Positions 1 through 8,113 of a stretch of DNA of 64,000 bases are shown piece by piece. The notes under the pieces are model-generated. The model saw only the letters and a list, made by a program, of their open reading frames with translations. It did not search any database and was not told where the DNA came from. Position numbers and translations under genes: made by a program. The DNA is from Deinococcus ficus (lineage in GTDB: Bacteria; Deinococcota; Deinococci; Deinococcales; Deinococcaceae): assembly GCF_003444775.1 (NCBI RefSeq), contig NZ_CP021081.1:2096001-2160000 (forward strand), given 5' to 3'. The stretch's first letter is position 1; each line of letters opens with the position of its first letter.

Positions 1-1212
1 GAGGGCAACACCCGGAAGGTCGCCCTGCAGGACTTCGAATTCAAGCAGCTGGACCTGGGGCACATACCCTCACCCCGCTCTGCCATTGAGTCGCTGCCTG
101 GCATCGACGCGACCGGCAGCGGAAACGTCTCGGGGGTCTCGAACAACGGGGTGATCACGCGGGTGACGGGCGCAGCGTCTAGCCTGTCCATGGCAGATCT
201 CACGTTTACCGTGCCCGTTCAGGACTCGACGGGCTTGCGCGTCGGGGATTACGTCAGGATTGACGGTGTGACGCTCCGCCTGGACGACATTACGGGCAAC
301 AGCCTGAAGGTCAAACAGGTCAGTCCGGTCGGCAGCGCTGTGAGTGCCAACCAGCTGACCGGCGAGGTAGACCTCATGCTGAATGCAGTGGCCCAGTCCT
401 ACACCGCCTTTACGGACCCCATGACACTTCGCGCCTCGAACGCGGGGGACTTCGTGAAGGGTGAAGTCGTCACCATCAATGGCAAGAGCGCCGCCGTGAC
501 GGGAGTGGACGCGCAGGCGGGCACCATCACCCTGGACTGGGCCGCTAACCTGCCCACCCTCCTCCCCGAGGGTACACAGATTATCCGGGACGTCCTGGCC
601 CTGCGCAGCGCGCAGGGGATCACGCCGCTTCACAGCAAGCTGGGCGATTACAGGATGGACAACGCACAAGACTGCACGGGAAGCGGGAACGGCAAGCATC
701 AGCTGATCACCTGCGAAGGGGCGTACGATCCCACGCTTCAAGGAAACCCGGATGATCCCAACGAGGACTTCTTCTCCAAGATGGTGCTCGGCATGAGTGA
801 TGAGCAGATCGACACCATTCCTCTCTCCGGTACGAATGCGGGGCCCATGCAGAACGAGATCCGCCGTATCCGCGCTGAGGATTTCGATGACGTAATCAAA
901 AACAGTAATTCCAGCGGCATCCTCATCGTGGACGGCGACATCAACTCCAACGTGAATGGCAACACGGTCTTCAACGGCCTGATCTACTTTCGCGGCAACC
1001 AGGGCGGCAAATTCAACGGGAACCTGACCGTGAATGGCGCCATTGCCGTACGGGGCGGTCCCATCGAGGGGCTGACAACCGATGACACCGTCACTAACCT
1101 GACCGGAAGTCTCGACGTGAACTTTAATGCCGTCGCACTTCGCAAGCAGTTGGCCGCTGTGCGAGGCAACGCCACCCTGGGCGCCGTGAAGGGTACCTGG
1201 CGCCAGCGCTAA
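1..1212 (+). CDS. PilX-like minor pilin-type protein, 5' end outside window
   Basis: The reading frame is open from base 1 to the TAA at 1210-1212, so about 403 codons are visible and the true start lies upstream. The first residues (EGNTRKVALQDF) match the paralogue downstream (QGETRKAVLQDF), so the in-frame GTG at 151 is not the start. The body is rich in Asn, Thr and Gly with beta-type repeats, as in the secreted part of pilus-tip or PilX-like proteins. Its last six residues, GTWRQR, are identical to those of the next gene. The two are therefore tandem paralogues in a type IV pilus minor-pilin operon. The function, surface attachment or pilus assembly, is inferred from the neighbours. Confidence 0.75.
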   Translation, partial: EGNTRKVALQDFEFKQLDLGHIPSPRSAIESLPGIDATGSGNVSGVSNNGVITRVTGAASSLSMADLTFTVPVQDSTGLRVGDYVRIDGVTLRLDDITGNSLKVKQVSPVGSAVSANQLTGEVDLMLNAVAQSYTAFTDPMTLRASNAGDFVKGEVVTINGKSAAVTGVDAQAGTITLDWAANLPTLLPEGTQIIRDVLALRSAQGITPLHSKLGDYRMDNAQDCTGSGNGKHQLITCEGAYDPTLQGNPDDPNEDFFSKMVLGMSDEQIDTIPLSGTNAGPMQNEIRRIRAEDFDDVIKNSNSSGILIVDGDINSNVNGNTVFNGLIYFRGNQGGKFNGNLTVNGAIAVRGGPIEGLTTDDTVTNLTGSLDVNFNAVALRKQLAAVRGNATLGAVKGTWRQR

Positions 1213-1371
1213 CACCCGTGCAGAGACGCATCACCTCCACTCAGCCGCCATCCGAGAGCACCCCCCTCTGAATCTCTGTGAATCTTGAGGAAATCATCAT
1301 CCGGCGCACCCGGTTGGGGGGCCCCTGCTTTGGGGGTGCAGCCCACCACCGGGGGCGCATAAGCTGAGGAC

Positions 1372-3051
1372 ATGAGCGACACCCTCCCCCCACGAGCTGG
1401 TCTCCGCCCCCGCAGGCAGGACGGCGTGGCCCTCGTCGTCGTCCTGCTCTTCACCGTCGTCATTCTCATGATCATCGTCAGCACCACCGCCACCATGAGC
1501 CTCGGCGCCCGGACAGGTGGCGTGAACGAACGTGCCGCCTACCAGGCCCTCCTGAACTCGGAGAGCGCCGTGAACACCTTCGCACAGCGCTTCCAGGCCA
1601 AAATGGCCACGCTAGATGATGCCGCCCTGTTCCGGGGCACCGAGCCCGATGACCTGCAGGCCTGGATCGTGCAGTACGGCCTGAACACCTATAACGGCGC
1701 GACCCTCAGTGTCACGGGAAGACCCAGCAAGAAGAACTTCTCCATCGAGGCGGTCGGCACCGTGCAGGGGGAAACCCGCAAGGCCGTCCTCCAGGACTTC
1801 TATGCCACCCACTCCCCCGGCTTCAACATCCGCGCCGACGCGCCCCTGGTGTCTTACCCGAACGTGGACGTCACCGGGAACGCTTCCGTGGAAGGGGAAT
1901 CGTACAACACCAATGCCAGTGGCCTGAAATCGGACGGCACGACCACCATCGCCCGGCTGACCGGCGCTGCGGACCTGCCCGGCACGGATATTCAGCTCAC
2001 CTCCACCCTCACCGACCAGCTGCTGCTCTCCAAGGGCAACTACGTGGTCCTGAACAACACCACCTTCAAGGTCACGGGCGTGAACTACAAGACCAGCCGC
2101 GTCACGCTGGCCTCGCTTGACGGCACCACCACGACCACGAACTTCGCGGCTAGCACCCCCATCCGCCGCGTGGACTCGGCCGTGACCACGCCCTTCACGC
2201 AGGTGTCAGGCGGCCTGTCCGTCATCAACGTCACGGACCCCGAGTACTTCGTGGACGGCTCCCGCGTGCGGGTGGGCAACATGACCGGCACTGTGGTCAG
2301 CACAGACGAAACCAACAAACGCGTCACCATCAACTGGGACGTTTCCACCACCCTGACCGCCACCATCCCGGAAGGGGCAGCCATCGCCCGCGACGTGAAA
2401 GCCGTGCAGTCCGGCTACGGCGTGACCGGACAGGACCAAACCTACAACGGTGTATCCTCCAATGATCTCCGCCTGCGGAACATGAATCCCTTCAACAGCA
2501 ACTCCAACCCGGACCTCTTCACGTTCGTCCTCGGGCAGACCAAGGCGCAAATGCTGAACTACCCCGCGAACAACTGGAACGGCTGGGTGGACGTTACCAC
2601 CACCGGGCAGAACTTCAACGGCAGGGTCGGCGAGGCCCTGGGTGGCAAGGACATCACGTTCATCGACGGCACCACCAGCCTCAGCGGCAGCCAGCAACTG
2701 TGCGGCAGCGGCCTGCTGATCGTGAAAGGCAACCTTACCGTGAACGGCACCTGTGACGCCGGCTTCTCCGGGGCCATCTACGTCATGGGTGACTACGACC
2801 AGCAGGGCAACTCCACCATCCGCGGCGCCGTGATCGCCGAGGGCGCCACCCAGATCATCAACGGCACCGAATGTGTATCCATTCCTCCTTCCGACACCAA
2901 CCCGGGCGGCAACGACTGCGACACCAAAGTGGCCGGGACCGGGCAGGGACAGGGCAAGATCACCTTCGACCGCGCTGCACTCCTGGCCGCTGGTGCTCTT
3001 CTCTCCCCGCCCACCTTTGACCCGGTGGCCGGCACCTGGAGACAGCGGTGA
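1372..3051 (+). CDS. PilX-like type IV pilus assembly protein
   Basis: This 559-residue protein has a basic cytoplasmic leader and then a hydrophobic helix at about residues 19-38 (VALVVVLLFTVVILMI). That layout is typical of PilX/PilX_N proteins, which sit beside minor pilins and lack the classical G/F-T-L-E cleavage site. The rest is a long Asn/Thr/Gly-rich extracellular domain ending in GTWRQR, shared with the preceding gene. A TAAGCT box lies 6 bases before the ATG, suggesting a leaderless transcript starting here. It overlaps the next gene by 4 bases (GTGA). It probably works in pilus biogenesis or tip display; DNA uptake is a plausible role in Deinococcus but is inference. Confidence 0.8.
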   Translation: MSDTLPPRAGLRPRRQDGVALVVVLLFTVVILMIIVSTTATMSLGARTGGVNERAAYQALLNSESAVNTFAQRFQAKMATLDDAALFRGTEPDDLQAWIVQYGLNTYNGATLSVTGRPSKKNFSIEAVGTVQGETRKAVLQDFYATHSPGFNIRADAPLVSYPNVDVTGNASVEGESYNTNASGLKSDGTTTIARLTGAADLPGTDIQLTSTLTDQLLLSKGNYVVLNNTTFKVTGVNYKTSRVTLASLDGTTTTTNFAASTPIRRVDSAVTTPFTQVSGGLSVINVTDPEYFVDGSRVRVGNMTGTVVSTDETNKRVTINWDVSTTLTATIPEGAAIARDVKAVQSGYGVTGQDQTYNGVSSNDLRLRNMNPFNSNSNPDLFTFVLGQTKAQMLNYPANNWNGWVDVTTTGQNFNGRVGEALGGKDITFIDGTTSLSGSQQLCGSGLLIVKGNLTVNGTCDAGFSGAIYVMGDYDQQGNSTIRGAVIAEGATQIINGTECVSIPPSDTNPGGNDCDTKVAGTGQGQGKITFDRAALLAAGALLSPPTFDPVAGTWRQR

Positions 3052-3530
3052 TCCACGCCTCTCACTCCAAACAGGGCTTCACGCTCATCGAAGTGCTGGT
3101 TGTGATTGCCATCCTCGGCATCCTGCTGGCCCTGGGTTTCGGCAGTTACACCCGCTGGCGGGCCAGCAGCGCTGTGATGGAGGGCGCGCAACAGTTCGCA
3201 CGCGACGTGGACCGCACGCGTACCAGCGCCAAACGCGAGAACGCCTGCTGGCGTATTCAGCCCAGCGCCAGCACCAACGCCACGACATACCTGATTGAGC
3301 GCTTTACCACATCCACCTGTACTGGAACGGCCGTCAGCACCCAAACGAGAACCCTGCCCCGCGGTACACAGATGACGTCTAACTCCACCGAGATCAATGT
3401 CAACTTCGTGCCTCCTTACGGCACGACCGACGCCTCTCCAAATGAGTACACCGTTGCTTGGACGGGCAACACCACCATCAGTCGTACGATTCGTATTACC
3501 AGTGTTCTGGGAAAGACGGTGATCAGATGA
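3048..3530 (+). CDS. Type IV prepilin, GspH/FimT type
   Basis: This 160-residue prepilin has the class III cleavage motif GFTLIEVLVVIAILGILLAL at residues 10-29. Cleavage by the PilD peptidase would follow Gly10, leaving Phe as the mature N-terminus and Glu at position 5 for pilus assembly. The short globular domain has two Cys that could form a disulfide. The GTG start overlaps the preceding stop by 4 bases, so translation is probably coupled. It is a minor pilin that would prime or sit at the tip of the pilus. The exact subtype (FimT or GspH-like) is inferred from position and length. Confidence 0.88.
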   Translation: MIHASHSKQGFTLIEVLVVIAILGILLALGFGSYTRWRASSAVMEGAQQFARDVDRTRTSAKRENACWRIQPSASTNATTYLIERFTTSTCTGTAVSTQTRTLPRGTQMTSNSTEINVNFVPPYGTTDASPNEYTVAWTGNTTISRTIRITSVLGKTVIR

Positions 3531-3928
3531 AAGCACAGTCCTCTGGCCTGACCCTCATTGAGATTCTGGTGGCTCTGGCAATCTTTGCTGTGGTCGCAGC
3601 AGCCGTCCTTGCCATGTTCCCCACGATCTTTAAGGTGAACGGGCAGACGCGCGCCGATCAAGCCGTAACCATTGGCGCAAAGCAGTTTATGGAGCAGGCT
3701 CGGGCTGCTATGGACACGGTGACCGAGTTCGACTCCGTAACGGCTGCAACTTCCCTTCCGGCCGCACCGGAAGCAGCCAAGGTCAACAACTACAGCTGCG
3801 TCCGTGCTCTGAACTCTCAGCCTGATCCTAGCATCGCGGCCGGACAGATCAAGCGCGTCACTCTGACCTGCACTCACAGCACTTACGCGCAACAGGTCTT
3901 CACGTTGGACCTGGGACGGCCTCTATGA
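3527..3928 (+). CDS. Type IV prepilin, PilV-like
   Basis: This 133-residue prepilin starts MKAQSSGLTLIEILVALAIF. The start chosen at 3527 overlaps the preceding TGA (ATGA); a longer frame from 3458 would add a nonpilin leader and is less likely. The Gly-Leu-Thr-Leu-Ile-Glu cleavage motif is at residues 7-12, followed by an Ala/Val/Phe-rich transmembrane helix. Order and size fit a PilV/GspI minor pilin. It overlaps the next gene by 4 bases, so the four pilin genes form one tightly coupled operon. Confidence 0.86.
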   Translation: MKAQSSGLTLIEILVALAIFAVVAAAVLAMFPTIFKVNGQTRADQAVTIGAKQFMEQARAAMDTVTEFDSVTAATSLPAAPEAAKVNNYSCVRALNSQPDPSIAAGQIKRVTLTCTHSTYAQQVFTLDLGRPL

Positions 3929-4737
3929 AGTCAGCGGGCCGCACGGAGGGCTTCACACTGATTGAGGTCCTGATAGCCATGGGCCTCCTAGGCATCGTCC
4001 TTGCACTAATCCTGAACTGGCAGATGTCTACCCTGAATGTCTCAACGCGCACGAACGCTATGGCACGCAGCCTGAACGACTTGAATGACGTCACAGGGTA
4101 TGTAGGGGATCAAGTGAGATCGGCAGCCAGAGTGCGGGTCGTTACCAGCGAGTTTACGATCAATTCCTCTCCATCGTTTGCCTGCACGACGGATTACCCA
4201 TGTTTGCTGCTCACTGTTCCAAAGGAAACAGATACAGGTGTAGTGGCGAAGTACCAACTGGTCATTTTCCGCATGTCTCCGAGGTCAGATGTCACGAATG
4301 CCAATGACAAGGTGGCTGACTCTTGGGCTGACTCCAATGTAAATGTCCTGTTCGAATTTCGTTCGAAGGACCCAGGTACCAGCACGAGTGCTCCGTCCAC
4401 CTGCGTGATTCGGGAGACTGATTCAAGTGGAAACGTGACCTACCAGAGTACCCTGGAAGCTTCAAGCCGGACCGGTTGCTCTGCTTTGCGGGAAGACACT
4501 TCCGGTGTGCATCTGGCCAGCCTGACCAGTGTCTCGAACTTTGACCGATATATCGTCTCGGATTATCTGGCGCCGAAGAGCGAGCTGGGCGCGGGGAACG
4601 TGCCTTTTGCGTATAACACGACGACCAAGGAACTGACCCTGAATTTCCGGGATAAGCAGCGGGTGCGGGGTACGACGACGTTCCTGCCGACTACCGGGCC
4701 GTTCACGATGACGGTGCAGGCGCGCAACGTTCCCTGA
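3925..4737 (+). CDS. Type IV prepilin, PilW/GspJ-like
   Basis: The 270-residue protein begins with a leader and the cleavage motif GFTLIEVLIAMGLLGIVLAL at residues 9-28. The larger globular domain is typical of PilW or GspJ, the biggest minor pilins. It has several Cys and a loop where a disulfide is possible (CTTDYPC). The start overlaps the previous stop (ATGA). It is the last gene of the operon; a strong hairpin terminator follows 20 bases after the stop. The assignment to PilW rather than GspJ rests on the neighbouring PilX-like genes. Confidence 0.85.
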   Translation: MKSAGRTEGFTLIEVLIAMGLLGIVLALILNWQMSTLNVSTRTNAMARSLNDLNDVTGYVGDQVRSAARVRVVTSEFTINSSPSFACTTDYPCLLLTVPKETDTGVVAKYQLVIFRMSPRSDVTNANDKVADSWADSNVNVLFEFRSKDPGTSTSAPSTCVIRETDSSGNVTYQSTLEASSRTGCSALREDTSGVHLASLTSVSNFDRYIVSDYLAPKSELGAGNVPFAYNTTTKELTLNFRDKQRVRGTTTFLPTTGPFTMTVQARNVP

Positions 4738-4757
4738 GTGCTGGCTGTGCCTGTTCG

Positions 4758-4782
4758 CCCCCTGGCCTGTCCGGGGGGTTTT
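4758..4782 (+). terminator. Intrinsic terminator of pilin operon
   Basis: An 8-bp stem (CCCCCTGG with CCGGGGGG, one T-G pair) with a 5-base loop is followed by TTTT, directly after the last pilin gene. Confidence 0.8.
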
Positions 4783-4806
4783 GCGTTGGGCGCTTAGACT
4801 GCGCGC

Positions 4807-5616
4807 ATGTTTTTCGTGACGGTGTGTCCGGTGTGTGGGGGGGAGAACCGGGTGGAGTTCGCGGACAGCAGCGTGCATGACGTGACGTGCGGGGCGTGTG
4901 GGGCGCGGTCGTGCGTGTTTGTGCGCAAGCAGAAGTTCGAGGTGCTGTTTGATCTGGGGACGCGGGCCCTCATGGACGGGTACGCGCGGGAGGCGGTGGC
5001 GAGTTTCGCGGCGGCCCTGGAGCGCTTCTTCGAGTTTTACGTGCGGGCGTTTGCGCTGGAGCGGGCGGCGGATTCGGCGCAGGAGTTCGGGGAGGCGCTG
5101 GGGGTGCTGGAGGGGACGTGGCGGCATGTGGCGAGCCAGTCGGAGCGGCAGCTGGGGATGTTCGCGCTGGCCTACCTGCTGCGGGAGGGCCGGGAGCCGG
5201 AATTTCTGACGGCGAAGGCGCTGGGGGCGGAGTTCCGGAACCGGGTGATTCACCGGGGGTACCTGCCGCGCCGGGCTGAGGTGGAGGAGTACGCGGCGCT
5301 GGTGTTCGGGTTGATTGACCGGCTGCTGTCGGGGATGGGGCCGGTGGGGGTGATGCAGGCGGAGCTGGTGCAGGAGCAGGCGTTCGCGCGGCATCTGGAG
5401 GCGTTGCCGGCGGGGGTGACGGCGGTGTTCGAGGAGCATCCGGGGATGTTCCGGGCGCGGCGGTTCGCGCCGGTGCCGCCGGGGAAGTCCGCGGCGTCGA
5501 AGGGGGGGAGCGCGCCGCTGAACGACGCGGCGGCGTTTGCGCGGGCGCTGGATGAGCGGGGGGCGGGGCTGAGCGTGTTCAAGGTGCGGGCGCACCGGGC
5601 GGGCGGGGAGGGGTAG
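4807..5616 (+). CDS. Zinc-ribbon protein of unknown function
   Basis: The 269-residue protein starts with a four-Cys zinc ribbon (CPVCGGEN ... CGACG) at residues 8-38. A mostly helical region rich in Glu, Arg and Ala follows, and the C-terminus is low in conservation. I do not recognise the family of the helical domain. A TAGACT box ends 6 bases before the ATG, so the mRNA is probably leaderless. The upstream terminator separates it from the pilin genes. The ferredoxin gene follows after 22 bases and may be cotranscribed. Codon third positions are strongly G/C, like neighbouring chromosomal genes. Confidence 0.7.
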   Translation: MFFVTVCPVCGGENRVEFADSSVHDVTCGACGARSCVFVRKQKFEVLFDLGTRALMDGYAREAVASFAAALERFFEFYVRAFALERAADSAQEFGEALGVLEGTWRHVASQSERQLGMFALAYLLREGREPEFLTAKALGAEFRNRVIHRGYLPRRAEVEEYAALVFGLIDRLLSGMGPVGVMQAELVQEQAFARHLEALPAGVTAVFEEHPGMFRARRFAPVPPGKSAASKGGSAPLNDAAAFARALDERGAGLSVFKVRAHRAGGEG

Positions 5617-5638
5617 CCGGCCGTGTCATGCTGGGCGC

Positions 5639-6037
5639 ATGACTCAAGTGGATGGTGGGCAGCTGGTGTCGGTGCGGGTGGAGGGTTTCGGCGTGGTGCA
5701 GGCGCAGGCGGGCGAGCGGCTGGTGCTGGCGCTGGAGCGGGCGGGGGTGGACATCCTGCACCGCTGCGGGGGGCAGGCGAAGTGCACGACGTGCCGCGTG
5801 TCGTTCCAGGAGGGTGAGCCGGACCTGATGACGGCCGCCGAGCATGACAAGCTGAAGGAGAAGGAGCTGCTGGGCGTGGCGCGGCTGTCCTGTCAGATCG
5901 AGTGCGCGGAGGGGATGGCGGTCACGGTGTTGCAGACGGTGTCGTCCACGGGCCTGGAGGCCGGAAAGGCGCCCGCGGAGGAGATTCAGCCGGAGCCGGT
6001 GTGGTCCACGCGGCCGGGGGCGAGCACCGAAGGCTGA
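5639..6037 (+). CDS. 2Fe-2S ferredoxin
   Basis: This 132-residue protein carries the plant/adrenodoxin-type cluster loop: Cys43 and the CGGQAKCTTC pattern supply three ligands and a later LSCQIEC segment supplies the fourth. It is an electron carrier in the cytoplasm; its redox partners cannot be told from this locus. The C-terminal tail after the fold, about 25 residues, is Pro/Glu-rich and probably disordered. The tail coding sequence overlaps the 3' end of the convergent hydrolase gene by about 50 bases, which is unusual but consistent with both frames being real. Confidence 0.88.
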   Translation: MTQVDGGQLVSVRVEGFGVVQAQAGERLVLALERAGVDILHRCGGQAKCTTCRVSFQEGEPDLMTAAEHDKLKEKELLGVARLSCQIECAEGMAVTVLQTVSSTGLEAGKAPAEEIQPEPVWSTRPGASTEG

Positions 6038-6882
6038 GGCTCAGCGGGGGTGAGGACGGCGCCGGCCGGTGCCCACTGGAGGGGCCCGCTGGCGCTGTCC
6101 CTGTGCACGGTCCCGAAGGCGCCCGGGATGTGCGGCACGGCGAGCAGGCCCCCCTGCGTTTCGGCCCGGGTCAGCACGTCGGTGCGGGTGTGGGCGGCCT
6201 GGTCCGGGTCGGCGTCCCACACGCTGGACCAGTCGGGGTGGGTGACCTGGAGGGGGACGTGCAGGGTGTCGGCCAGGAGCAGCGCGGAGTGCCCACCGTC
6301 CTGGAGGTACAGGCTGGTGGCGCCGGGGCGGTGGCCGGGCGTGGGGAGGGTGGTGAGGCCGGGGCTGATCTCGGCGCCGTCGTCCAGCAGGTCCAGGCGC
6401 CCGGCGTCCTGCAGGGGGCCCAGGGTGGTGCGCCACTGGTCGGCGCGGCCCGGGTCGGCCCGGAAGCCCTCGGCCTCGTGCCGGGCCATCAGGTACCGCG
6501 CGCGCGGGAAGCGCGGCTGCCCGCCGGGGGTGAGCACGCCGCCCACGTGGTCGTCGTCGCGGTGGGTGAGGAACACGAGGTCGATGTCGTCCGGGGTCAC
6601 GCCGAGGGCGGCGAGGCCCCAGTCAAGCACCGCTCCGTTCCTGGTGACGGGTTCGCCGGTGTCCACCAGGAGGGTCCGGCCGGCGTGACGGATCAGGAAG
6701 GCGTGCAGGGTGAAGTTCAGCAGCGTGCCGCCGCGGTGCGAGAGGGCCGGGTGGCGGGCGTGGTGGGCGGCGAGGGCCGCCTCGTCGTGGGTGCGCAGGA
6801 CGTCCGCGGCGGGCAGCTGCTGCACCGGCCAGATCTGGAGGGCGTAGAGGTCGGCGGTTCCGATCTGGACGTGATGAATCAC
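5986..6882 (-). CDS. MBL-fold metallo-hydrolase
   Basis: This 298-residue protein of the metallo-beta-lactamase fold shows the metal-binding motif THRDDDHVGG near residue 110, a second His in PTPGHRPG, and an Asp in LLADTLH. The motif is HxDDDH rather than the usual HxHxDH, so the first zinc site is altered; the same change occurs in quorum-quenching-like and other MBL subfamilies. The substrate is unknown. The 3' end overlaps the ferredoxin gene. The gene lies alone on its strand, with the VWA gene ending 46 bases upstream. Confidence 0.85.
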   Translation of the reverse strand: MIHHVQIGTADLYALQIWPVQQLPAADVLRTHDEAALAAHHARHPALSHRGGTLLNFTLHAFLIRHAGRTLLVDTGEPVTRNGAVLDWGLAALGVTPDDIDLVFLTHRDDDHVGGVLTPGGQPRFPRARYLMARHEAEGFRADPGRADQWRTTLGPLQDAGRLDLLDDGAEISPGLTTLPTPGHRPGATSLYLQDGGHSALLLADTLHVPLQVTHPDWSSVWDADPDQAAHTRTDVLTRAETQGGLLAVPHIPGAFGTVHRDSASGPLQWAPAGAVLTPAEPQPSVLAPGRVDHTGSG

Positions 6883-6928
6883 GATGCCAGCATAGGGCTG
6901 CGCAAAGGGTGGCCGGGCCGCGTCTGCC

Positions 6929-8113
6929 CTAGCCGGCCGCGCCGCCTTTCGTGACGATGCCCTGCTCGCCGGCCCAGGTGGCGATGTCGTCCCCGCGGAT
7001 GGCGGCGGCCATCAGGCCGGGGAAGTGGTCGGGCGTGCAGGCGAAGGCGGGGATGCCCATCGTGGTGAAGGTCCGGGCGACCCCGTGGTCGTAGCTGGGC
7101 GCGCCGTCGTCCGAGAGGGCCAGCAGGGCGATGACGTTCACGCCGGCGTCTTTGAGGGCGCGGGCGCGGGCCAGCATCTCGCGTTCGTTGCCGCCCTCGT
7201 ACAGGTCGGAGATCAGCACCAGGATGGTCTGTTCGGGGTTCGTGATGGTGCCCTGCGCGTAGGCCAGGGCGCGGTTGATGTCGGTGCCGCCGCCCAGCTG
7301 AATGCCGTACAGGACGTCCACCGGGTCGTCCAGGTGTTCGCTGAGGTCGGCGACCTCGGTGTCGAAGGCGATCACGCGGGTGTTCACGGCAGGCAGGCTG
7401 GCCAGCACCGCGCCGAACACGCCGGCGTACACGACGCTGGAGGCCATGCTGCCCGACTGGTCCAGGCACAGCACGATGTCCCGCAGGGCGCGGCGTTTGC
7501 GCCCGTACCCCACGAGTTTCTCGGGGATGACGGTGTGGCGCTCCGGGAGGTAGTGGCGCAGGTTGCGGCGGATGGTGCCGTTCCAGTCGATCTCGCTGGG
7601 CCGGGGCCGGAAGTTGCGCTGGGCGCGGTTCAGGCTGCCGGTCACGGCGGCGCGGGTGGGTTCCTCCAGGCGGCGGGTCAGGTCGTCCACGACGCGGCGC
7701 ACCACGGCGCGCGCGGCGTCCTTGGCCCGGGCGGGCATCACGCCCTTCAGGGACAGCAGGGTGCCGACCAGGTTCACGTCCGGTTCGACGGAGTCGAGCA
7801 TCTCGGGTTCGAACAGCAGCTGCGTGAGGTTCAGCCGCTCGATGGCGTCCTGCTGCATCACGCGCACCACGCTGGCCGGGAAGAACTCGCGGACGTCGGC
7901 GAGCCAGCGGGCGACTTTCGGGGCGCTGCCGCCCAGCCCGCCGCGGCGCGGGCCGTCGGGCGTGTCGTACAGGCCGCTCAGGGCGGCGTCCATGCGCCTG
8001 TCCTCGATGTTCAGGGCGATCTCGGGGCCGCCGGCCTCGTCGGTCAGGCCGTCGGCGTCCCCGCCGCCCAGCACCAGCCGCCAGCGCCGCTGGCGTTCCG
8101 GGTCGGGCGTCAT
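6929..8113 (-). CDS. VWA-domain protein of MoxR/DUF5682 cluster
   Basis: The 394-residue protein has a helical N-terminal half and a C-terminal von Willebrand A domain. The MIDAS motif DQSGSM is at residues 218-223, with further metal residues in GGGTDINRAL and LISDLYEGG. The ATG at 8113 overlaps the TGA of the DUF5682 gene (ATGA), so the two are translationally coupled. A longer open frame runs upstream but only inside that gene. In many bacteria this family is encoded with a MoxR-type AAA+ ATPase, DUF5682, DUF5691 and a SWIM protein. MoxR/VWA pairs act as chaperone-like machines that assemble or remodel other complexes. The client here is unknown. Confidence 0.88.
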   Translation of the reverse strand: MTPDPERQRRWRLVLGGGDADGLTDEAGGPEIALNIEDRRMDAALSGLYDTPDGPRRGGLGGSAPKVARWLADVREFFPASVVRVMQQDAIERLNLTQLLFEPEMLDSVEPDVNLVGTLLSLKGVMPARAKDAARAVVRRVVDDLTRRLEEPTRAAVTGSLNRAQRNFRPRPSEIDWNGTIRRNLRHYLPERHTVIPEKLVGYGRKRRALRDIVLCLDQSGSMASSVVYAGVFGAVLASLPAVNTRVIAFDTEVADLSEHLDDPVDVLYGIQLGGGTDINRALAYAQGTITNPEQTILVLISDLYEGGNEREMLARARALKDAGVNVIALLALSDDGAPSYDHGVARTFTTMGIPAFACTPDHFPGLMAAAIRGDDIATWAGEQGIVTKGGAAG

